This document shows positions 25,749-32,664 of a stretch of DNA of 52,897 bases, in pieces. The DNA is from Bacteroidales bacterium (GTDB lineage Bacteria > Bacteroidota > Bacteroidia > Bacteroidales > VadinHA17): the NCBI GenBank assembly GCA_025454755.1, contig JALONV010000039.1:1-52897 (forward strand), read 5' to 3'. Both the position numbers and the translations under genes were made by a program. The notes under the pieces are model-generated. The model was given only the letters and a program-made list of their open reading frames with translations. It made no database searches and had not been told where the DNA came from. How positions within the stretch are numbered: the stretch's first letter is position 1; each line of letters opens with the position of its first letter.

Positions 25749-27086
25749 TTATAGAAGTTTACTGGCAAGCTCGGCAAGGAAGCTTCTTTCTCCCTTTACG
25801 AGGTTCACGTGAGCGAAAATATCCTGCTTCTTCATCTTATCGGAGAGGTAGCTTAGCCCGTTTGATGCAGTATCGAGGTAGGGAGAATCAATCTGTTCGA
25901 TATCTCCTGTGAAAACCATCTTGGTGCCTTCACCGGCACGGGTTATTATGGTTTTTATTTCGTGAGGAGTGAGGTTCTGTGCCTCATCCACAATAAAGAA
26001 AATACTTGAAAGACTTCTCCCCCTGATATATGCAAGAGGAGTTATCACGAGTTTTTCCTCCTTCATCATTTCGTTTATACGGATGAATTCAGGGCTTTGA
26101 TGGCTGAACTTATGCTTGATAACAGTAAGGTTGTCATACAATGGCTGCATGTAAGGGTCCATTTTTTCCTTGACATCTCCCGGAAGGAATCCGAGATCGC
26201 GGTTGGCAAGCGGAACGATAGGCCTTGCAAGGAATATCTGCTTATACCTTTTATGCTGGGCAAGCGCTGCGGCCAATGCCAGGAGGGTTTTTCCCGTGCC
26301 TGCCTTGCCGGTTAATGAGACCAGCTGTACATCAGGATTTGACAATGCCTCCAGCGCAAAAGTCTGCTCGGCATTTCTTGGATCAATTCCATAAGTAGTC
26401 TGCTTGATGACCCTGTTAAGAAGCTTATTGACCGGATTATAATGTGCAAGGGCGCTGGACCCATTATTTTTCATGATGAAGAACTGATGTCCTTTAACAT
26501 CCTGCTCAAGCTTGAATTCCTCAGAGCTGACACCTTCAGGAACCTCATATAATTTACTTATCAGCTCCTGGTCGACGCCCTCCATTATCGTTATACCTTT
26601 ATATAGATCGTCAATGTTTGCGACCTTGTCATTCTCATAGTCCTGGGCAATTATGCCGAGCGATTTGGCTTTCATCCGGAGATTGATGTCCTTGGTTATC
26701 AGCACAACGGTTTTGTCCTTGTTGGAGGTGCATACATAATCGGCTATGGCAAGTATACGATGGTCTGCAGTTCTCTCGGGGAACGACTGACTGACCTTGT
26801 CGGAGAAATCCCTGCCGGTCTCGATATGCAGATTGCCGAGGTTTTCGCCCAGAGGAATATTGGCAGTAAGAAGCATATCGCCTGAAAGCTTATCCAGTTC
26901 CCTGGTAAACTCCCTTGCATGGAAGTTGATTATATCGTTGCCTCTTTTGAATTTATCAAGTTCCTCAAGAACAACGATGGGGATTATAACATCATTTTCC
27001 TCAAAGTTGTAAATGCATTTATAATCGTGAAGAAGAACATTGGTGTCAATTATGAAAAGTTTCTTGTTATGCTTTTTTGTCATCAT
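25749..27086 (-). CDS. PIN domain-PhoH fusion ATPase (PhoH2 type)
   Basis: A 445-residue protein joining an N-terminal PIN ribonuclease domain (about 8-155; acidic residues D14 in DTNV, E41/E42, D133) to a PhoH ATPase domain (about 225-445). The Walker A is GKAGTGKT (260-267) and the Walker B FIVDEAQN (364-371). In mycobacteria this fusion (PhoH2) is a sequence-specific RNA helicase and ribonuclease; in Bacteroidota it is often a single housekeeping gene. It is the first gene of a seven-gene leftward operon and starts at the second-best of two adjacent ATGs (MMTKK), so the start may shift by one codon. No separate antitoxin gene is beside it. Confidence 0.93.
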   Translation of the reverse strand: MMTKKHNKKLFIIDTNVLLHDYKCIYNFEENDVIIPIVVLEELDKFKRGNDIINFHAREFTRELDKLSGDMLLTANIPLGENLGNLHIETGRDFSDKVSQSFPERTADHRILAIADYVCTSNKDKTVVLITKDINLRMKAKSLGIIAQDYENDKVANIDDLYKGITIMEGVDQELISKLYEVPEGVSSEEFKLEQDVKGHQFFIMKNNGSSALAHYNPVNKLLNRVIKQTTYGIDPRNAEQTFALEALSNPDVQLVSLTGKAGTGKTLLALAAALAQHKRYKQIFLARPIVPLANRDLGFLPGDVKEKMDPYMQPLYDNLTVIKHKFSHQSPEFIRINEMMKEEKLVITPLAYIRGRSLSSIFFIVDEAQNLTPHEIKTIITRAGEGTKMVFTGDIEQIDSPYLDTASNGLSYLSDKMKKQDIFAHVNLVKGERSFLAELASKLL

Positions 27087-27174
27087 GTAAATAATTTATA
27101 AACAGCACTTTAAAACTGAAACGTCAATTTTTACCGGGATGTAAAATTAACTAAAAATTTGCCATTAATTGCTA

Positions 27175-27199
27175 ACTGTTATTAAAGTATGTTATTTTG
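27175..27199 (+). promoter_or_regulatory. Possible promoter for the nitroreductase gene
   Basis: TATTTTG at 27193-27199 resembles the Bacteroidota -7 box (one base short of TAnnTTTG) and a TTG about 21 nt upstream could be the -33 element. This would start the transcript about 14 nt before the ATG at 27218. Moderate-to-weak match. Confidence 0.35.
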
Positions 27200-27217
27200 T
27201 GGAAAAATGTACCTGCC

Positions 27218-27730
27218 ATGGAACTTTACGAAGGACTTATCTCACGGCGAAGCATCAGGAGATATACCGGCAAAAAAATTGATGAAGAAAAAATTGAAGC
27301 AATACTTAAAGCGGGAATGTACGCCCCTTCCGCCAGGAACAGGCGTCCCTGGCATTTTATTGTCATTGACGACAGGAAAGTAATGAGCAGGATCATGGAA
27401 ATGCATCCCTATGCATCAATGCTTTCAGAAGCGAGTCATGCCATTGTGGTCTGTGGTGATCAGAAGCTTGAGAACGGGCCCGGATACTATAAGCTCGACT
27501 GCTCGGCGGCTTCGCAGAATATCCTGCTTGCAGCACATTCGCTGGGACTTGGAGCAGTATGGCTTGGAGTCGAGCCAAGGCAGGAAAGGATTGAAGGGAT
27601 AAGCAAGCTCATGGGACTGCCGCCGCATATTATACCACTTTCAATTATTTCTTTGGGAATTCCTGTCAAAATCCCCGTTGAGATCCCTGACAGGTATGAG
27701 CCGGAAAAAATAAGAAGGAATAGATGGTAA
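27218..27730 (+). CDS. Nitroreductase family protein
   Basis: A 170-residue flavin (FMN) oxidoreductase of the nitroreductase family. The FMN-binding start is LISRRSIRRYTGKKI at about 7-21, then PSARNRRPWHFIVIDD near 37-52, and the C-terminal SLGIPVKIP segment completes the short fold. The ATG at 27218 is preferred to the in-frame TTG at 27197, because the family begins with a MELYEGLISRRS-like stretch and because a TATTTTG box lies just before the TTG. The electron acceptor is unknown. It is divergent from phoH across a 131-bp gap and precedes folC with a G-rich spacer. Confidence 0.92.
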   Translation: MELYEGLISRRSIRRYTGKKIDEEKIEAILKAGMYAPSARNRRPWHFIVIDDRKVMSRIMEMHPYASMLSEASHAIVVCGDQKLENGPGYYKLDCSAASQNILLAAHSLGLGAVWLGVEPRQERIEGISKLMGLPPHIIPLSIISLGIPVKIPVEIPDRYEPEKIRRNRW

Positions 27731-27794
27731 GAGTGGGAGAGGGCGTGAGAGGGGGAGGGGGAGATTTATACTGTGATAGAATAAACAAAAACTC

Positions 27795-29084
27795 ATGACA
27801 TATAAACAGACCCTTGATTTCCTTTACAGCCAGCTTCCGGCATACCACCGGATAGGCAAAGCCGCTTATAAGAACAATCTGGACAATACACTTGCACTGG
27901 ATGAATATTTCGGACATCCTCACCTGAGTTATAAGACTATACATATTGCCGGGACCAACGGTAAAGGATCTGTCTCTCACATGGTTGCGTCAATACTCCA
28001 GGAAGCAGGATGTAAGACCGGCCTTTACACCTCACCTCACCTTAAAGACTTCAGGGAGAGGATCAGGGTGAATGGCAGAATGATCCCAAAGAATGAAGTT
28101 ACGGCATTCATAAAAAACCATAAGAACATAATCGAAGAAGTTAAGCCCTCATTTTTTGAAATGACTGTAGCAATGGCATTTGATTATTTTGCACGAGAAA
28201 AAGTTGAAGTTGCCGTGATCGAAGTCGGTTTGGGTGGAAGGCTCGACTCGACCAATATAATAAATCCGGTATTGTCTGTCATTACAAATATCGGCCACGA
28301 TCATATGGACCTGCTGGGAAATTCAATTGAAAAAGTGGCAATTGAAAAGGCCGGAATTATTAAGAAACATGTGCCTGTGGTAATAGGTGAGACGCAAACA
28401 GAAACTAACGAAGTATTCGTTTCGAGAGCTTCGGAGACAGGTTCCCCGATTTTCTTTGCGGATAAAACTTTCAAATGCACCCTTCTGGACTGGGATCCTT
28501 CATCAAATAGCCGTAAATATATTGTTAATAATTTCACAGCTAAACGGCACTTCAATGGTTCAACACCTCTTGGAGGTGATTATCAGCAAAGGAATCTTCA
28601 AACAGTTTACCGGGTTTGTGAGATCCTTAAACCTGATTTTAAGATTAGTGAAGGGAACATCAGATCAGGAGTTCGTAAGGTAATAAGCAATACAGGGCTG
28701 ATGGGACGATGGCAGGTTATCGGAAAGAATCCACTGACTATATGCGACACGGGTCATAATAAAGAGGGGCTCGAATATGTCATCAGGCAATTAAAAATGG
28801 TGCCATCGGCAAATCTTCATATGGTGATCGGTTTTGTAAGTGATAAAGATTTAAGCCAGATACTTCCGATGCTCCCTGCTGACGCACATTATTATTACAC
28901 AAAGGCTAAAGTGCAGAGAGCTCTTGATGAAAAAATACTTCGGGACAAAGCTGAAGAATACGGCCTAAGTGGTGATTGCTACCCTGGTGTAAAAGAAGCT
29001 CTTAAAAAGGCAAGATCAGTTGCATCGGTATCTGATCTGGTTTTTGTAGGAGGAAGCAGCTTCGTGGTCGCTGAGGTATTATAA
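27795..29084 (+). CDS. folC: Folylpolyglutamate synthase / dihydrofolate synthase
   Basis: Adds glutamate residues to folate and, in bifunctional forms, makes dihydrofolate from dihydropteroate. The 429-residue Mur-ligase-fold protein has the folate P-loop HIAGTNGKGSV (50-60), the TSPHLKDFRERI segment near 79-90, the EVGLGGRLDSTNI motif near 142-154, NIGHDHMDLLG near 165-175, and a C-terminal domain opening with ICDTGHNKEGLE. The start ATG at 27795 gives the family N-terminus with TLDFLYSQLP. It follows the nitroreductase gene by 64 bp that hold a G-rich tract, and is followed by the 5'-nucleotidase-like gene after 30 bp. Confidence 0.95.
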   Translation: MTYKQTLDFLYSQLPAYHRIGKAAYKNNLDNTLALDEYFGHPHLSYKTIHIAGTNGKGSVSHMVASILQEAGCKTGLYTSPHLKDFRERIRVNGRMIPKNEVTAFIKNHKNIIEEVKPSFFEMTVAMAFDYFAREKVEVAVIEVGLGGRLDSTNIINPVLSVITNIGHDHMDLLGNSIEKVAIEKAGIIKKHVPVVIGETQTETNEVFVSRASETGSPIFFADKTFKCTLLDWDPSSNSRKYIVNNFTAKRHFNGSTPLGGDYQQRNLQTVYRVCEILKPDFKISEGNIRSGVRKVISNTGLMGRWQVIGKNPLTICDTGHNKEGLEYVIRQLKMVPSANLHMVIGFVSDKDLSQILPMLPADAHYYYTKAKVQRALDEKILRDKAEEYGLSGDCYPGVKEALKKARSVASVSDLVFVGGSSFVVAEVL

Positions 29085-29114
29085 TTTTAGTTATTTTAGG
29101 TAAATTTTATTTTT

Positions 29115-30827
29115 ATGAGAATAGCCGCAATATTGCTTTTGGGTAGTCTGTTATTATCTCCCATCGGAGCACAGCCCGGAAAGAAGATCACGATAATTCA
29201 CACAAACGATATGCATTCAAGGCTTACGGGATATTCACCGGAGCTTGCATATTCACCGCAGACGGTGAATGACGATAACACTGTGGGCGGGTTTGCCAGG
29301 ATTGCAACAATCATCAACAATGAAAAGAAAAACAGTGATGGTCTCACCCTGGTACTTGATGCCGGTGATTTTCTTATGGGGACTCTTTTCCAGGGTCTCG
29401 AACCAACAACCGGATTTCAGCTTCGGTTGATGAAAACCATGGGTTATGATGTGGTTTGCATAGGGAATCATGAGTTTGATTTTGGTCCCGGGAAACTGGC
29501 ATCAATCATAAAATCAGCGGCTTCACGTGGAACCATCCCTCCGGTACTTCTGTCCAATGCAGTTTTCAGCGATCAGGATCCGGCAGATGATGAGCTGAGT
29601 AACCTGTATAACAAAAAACTTTTATCTCAAAAACTGATAATAACAAGGGAAGGGATAAAGATCGGCTTCTTTTCTCTTATGGGTGTTGAGGCTGATGACA
29701 ATGCAGCTTACGCTGCGCCGGTTACTTTTTCAAAACAGATCCCGGCTGCAAAGAAATTTATCAGGGAACTGCAGGATGAAGGATGTGATATAATTATCTG
29801 CCTCTCACATTCCGGGGTCTCAAAAGGTAAATCGGGAGAATGGTCAGGTGAGGATGTAAAGCTTGCTGAGAAAGTAAAAGGCATTGATGTCGTTGGTAAA
29901 TTAGTTCTTGACTATGATGATGGAAATCTGACATTGAGCAAATACACACTATTTGATGTTGATGACAGGATCCCGGGCGATCCGGTAATAGCATCAATGA
30001 TTGATGAGCAAAAAAGGGTTGTAACAGAAGAAATACTGGATCCTATCGGATTAGATTACAGCAGACCGCTCGCTGAATCTGACTTCCTTCTCGAATGCAA
30101 CGAACAGGGAGATTTTGAAGGAAGCAATCTTGGCCCCCTGGTAGCCGACGCAATACACGGCTATGTGAACAATCATGTTGCCGGAGGCACCCAGGTTTCG
30201 ATGGTTGCAGTTGGTGTTATAAGAGATAGCATAGTGCCGGGGTTACAGTCTGCCCCTGATATTTTCAGCATAATGTCAATGGGCATCGGGAAGGATAATA
30301 TCCCGGGTTATCCTCTCTCCAGGTTGTACGTTACAGGACATGAACTGAAAGGAGTACTGGAGATAATGTATATTGCCGGACAGTCAACTCCGGGAAATTA
30401 TTTATACTATGCGGGAATAAAGGTTGATTTTGATCCTGACAGGGGATTGCTGAAAAAGATACGGAAAATTACTATTGTCGGGAACGACGGCAGCACCAGT
30501 GATGTCGATTTCTCAAAGCAGAATCGAACTTTGTACTCCATTGTGGCTAATTCATATATACTTGAATATGTGGGTATTATAAAAAATCTTAGCAAAGGGT
30601 TAGTTAAAGTTGTTCCCAAAGATGTGATGGGGGCACCGATAACAGATATGAAGAGTGCCATTATGGATTTCAACGACACAACTGATGGCCTGCAGGAAGG
30701 CAAAGAGTGGCTTGCAATAGTTGAATACTTAACAGCTATGAAAGATGTCAACGGTAACGGGATACCGGATATCGATCCGAAATATAAAGTTGCAATTAAA
30801 ACCTTTACAGTGGTAGAAAGCAAGTAG
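29115..30827 (+). CDS. Exported 5'-nucleotidase/UshA-like protein lacking the GHTH metal motif
   Basis: A 570-residue exported protein with signal peptide (about 1-19, ending IGAQ). It has the UshA-type metallophosphoesterase domain and a C-terminal 5'-nucleotidase domain (about 300-500, with LGPLVADAIHGYV and RLYVTGHELKGVLEIMY). The first metal motifs are intact: HTNDMHS (D32, H34), DAGDF (D85), GNHEFDFG (N118, H119) and SHSG (H232). The usual GGHTH/SGHTH motif with its metal-binding histidine is absent: KVKGIDVV (about 253-260) joins straight to GKLVLDYDDG (261-270), which in relatives lies some 25-30 residues later. This looks like an in-frame deletion of that loop, so metal binding may be impaired. 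Substrate unknown. Confidence 0.85.
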   Translation: MRIAAILLLGSLLLSPIGAQPGKKITIIHTNDMHSRLTGYSPELAYSPQTVNDDNTVGGFARIATIINNEKKNSDGLTLVLDAGDFLMGTLFQGLEPTTGFQLRLMKTMGYDVVCIGNHEFDFGPGKLASIIKSAASRGTIPPVLLSNAVFSDQDPADDELSNLYNKKLLSQKLIITREGIKIGFFSLMGVEADDNAAYAAPVTFSKQIPAAKKFIRELQDEGCDIIICLSHSGVSKGKSGEWSGEDVKLAEKVKGIDVVGKLVLDYDDGNLTLSKYTLFDVDDRIPGDPVIASMIDEQKRVVTEEILDPIGLDYSRPLAESDFLLECNEQGDFEGSNLGPLVADAIHGYVNNHVAGGTQVSMVAVGVIRDSIVPGLQSAPDIFSIMSMGIGKDNIPGYPLSRLYVTGHELKGVLEIMYIAGQSTPGNYLYYAGIKVDFDPDRGLLKKIRKITIVGNDGSTSDVDFSKQNRTLYSIVANSYILEYVGIIKNLSKGLVKVVPKDVMGAPITDMKSAIMDFNDTTDGLQEGKEWLAIVEYLTAMKDVNGNGIPDIDPKYKVAIKTFTVVESK

Positions 30828-30830
30828 TCT

Positions 30831-32465
30831 TTACCATTTGCTATAGGGATTGTCGACGACGATCCTGGTCTTCCTGTTTGCTACGTTGTAACCGATCTGG
30901 TACATTGTTCTGGAAACTAGTTCCATTTTATTGAAGTCAATCTTGTCCAGGACGTCCCCTGGTGTATGGTAATCAGTATGCAGGCCTGTTGTGAAGAACA
31001 ATACAGGGATGTCCTTCCGGACAAAATTAAAATGGTCGCTGCGTGAGAAAAGCTGAAGAGGATGGTTTTTACCACTGAGACTATAATCAAGATCCAGTAC
31101 AGTTGTTTTATCGACCTCTTCGGCTATCGACACGAGCTCCTTGCTCTGGTTGCAGGTAATAACAAATACGCCATTTGGTCCTGTCATTGGTGTTTCGCTT
31201 GTTGTATCAGCCACTCCCTTTATTCTTCCGATCATGTCCATATTTAAATCCACGACCGTGCTGGCAAGAGGCACAAGAGGATTTTTTATATACGACTTTG
31301 AACCGTAAAGTCCTATTTCTTCACCCGAGACCCAAAGAAAAAGTATTGATCTCATGGGCTTCTTTTCGAGGCTCTGGAAAGCTTTTGCCATTGAAAGAAG
31401 GGCTGCGCAGCCAGATGCATTGTCATCAGCCCCGGCATTAATCCAGTCTCCCCAGAAGCCTTTATGATCAGCATGACCGGAGAATATCACATATTCATTC
31501 TTCAATACTGGATCACTCCCCTCAATAAGAGCGGCAACATTGTTCAGGGTAATCTCTTTCTGAATGGTTGCTTCATTAATTCTCACCTGTTTGCCAGGTA
31601 CCTGAAATGTAAATGGTTTTAATTCAGTGTCGATCTTTTTCTGCAGGTCTTCGAGCGAATGCCCCGATCCACTCAGTATCTCATCGGCAACACTCCTGTC
31701 GGCAAAAATGATCTTTGGCAAATTTGCCATTAACGGATTCTGAACTTTTTCCTTTGAGAGGCTCGTTGAGGAGGAGAGGTCGCCTGCATAACCAGGTTGT
31801 TTTTGATCAAATGAAGAGAATCCTGATTTCGGGTCCATCACGATGATTACAGCTTTTGATTTTGAACCCATAGTTGCCAAAACTTTTGCATTTAGATTGG
31901 TCAGCATAGAGCTCCAGTCAGGGCCCTCAAAAAGATACTGTTTACCGTCTTCAGAGGTGGGAGCACCATACATGATAAGCAGAATTTTCCCTTCAGTTTG
32001 GATATTTTCGAAGTCATTATAATTATATTTATTCTGTTTGAGACCATAGCCGGCAAATATTACTTCGCCGCTCACATCAAAGTCTGAGGGAAGGCTGGGA
32101 TTAATTTGAAAAACCGGCTTCTTAATAGTAACCGTGTCTTTATCATTATCAATTATCTGGATCATAGTCTTTTCAGGAACCATCGTAGTTTTATAGATAC
32201 TATATGGCTGGTAATAGCTTGTACCATTGGCAGGTTTAAGCCCCATCATTTTTACCTGTGAAACAATATACTGCTGGGCGATCTCAAGGCCAGGATCACC
32301 ATTGTCTCTTCCTTTCAGAAGAGGAGAAGCAAGGAATGTCATATGGCTTTCCAGATCGGCGGCGGTAATTACGTCAGTCCCTGCAATTTTTTTCTGACCT
32401 GAAGTATATTCTGGAAACAGTGTAATTGTCAGTGCAATCAGCAGAAAATAGTTGCAAGTTTTCAT
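30831..32465 (-). CDS. Secreted M28 family zinc peptidase with PA-type insertion
   Basis: A 544-residue exported aminopeptidase-like protein. The leader ends near residue 23 (YTSGQ). Residues about 130-230 resemble a protease-associated (PA) domain, and the M28 catalytic domain follows. Its zinc ligands are complete: H331 and D333 in FSGHADHKG, D348 in AGADDNASG, E382/E383 in VSGEEIGLYG, DLNMDMIGR near 415-423, and the last His in LHTDYHTPGD near 509-518. It likely digests peptides in the periplasm or outside. Its 3' end faces the 5'-nucleotidase-like gene with only 3 bp between stops, so there is no room for a terminator. A 199-bp gap separates it from the divergent histidine kinase. Confidence 0.93.
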   Translation of the reverse strand: MKTCNYFLLIALTITLFPEYTSGQKKIAGTDVITAADLESHMTFLASPLLKGRDNGDPGLEIAQQYIVSQVKMMGLKPANGTSYYQPYSIYKTTMVPEKTMIQIIDNDKDTVTIKKPVFQINPSLPSDFDVSGEVIFAGYGLKQNKYNYNDFENIQTEGKILLIMYGAPTSEDGKQYLFEGPDWSSMLTNLNAKVLATMGSKSKAVIIVMDPKSGFSSFDQKQPGYAGDLSSSTSLSKEKVQNPLMANLPKIIFADRSVADEILSGSGHSLEDLQKKIDTELKPFTFQVPGKQVRINEATIQKEITLNNVAALIEGSDPVLKNEYVIFSGHADHKGFWGDWINAGADDNASGCAALLSMAKAFQSLEKKPMRSILFLWVSGEEIGLYGSKSYIKNPLVPLASTVVDLNMDMIGRIKGVADTTSETPMTGPNGVFVITCNQSKELVSIAEEVDKTTVLDLDYSLSGKNHPLQLFSRSDHFNFVRKDIPVLFFTTGLHTDYHTPGDVLDKIDFNKMELVSRTMYQIGYNVANRKTRIVVDNPYSKW

Positions 32466-32664
32466 TTTGTTTGTGAGTTCTCATTAATGAATCGTAAAGT
32501 TAGAAAAGTTTTTGAGAGTCGTTCTTTCATAAAAAGTCTCATTCAATCATTAAGAAAAAAACTTCTGTTTATCATTTCCTGGTTTATATTAGGAGGAAAG
32601 TATTAATTTTACTTCTTTCATGAAAGCCTGTGATCGTTAGTTCTGCTTTAAATAGAGCACAAAA

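Noticed and set aside
25749-27086. A toxin-antitoxin reading of the PIN-PhoH gene
   Set aside because: PIN domains are common in toxins, but this is a single 445-residue PIN-PhoH fusion with no small partner gene and is at the head of a housekeeping operon.
30407-30823. A 138-codon minus-strand ORF opposite the 5'-nucleotidase-like gene
   Set aside because: Opposite a recognised 5'-nucleotidase C-terminal domain, without family features of its own.
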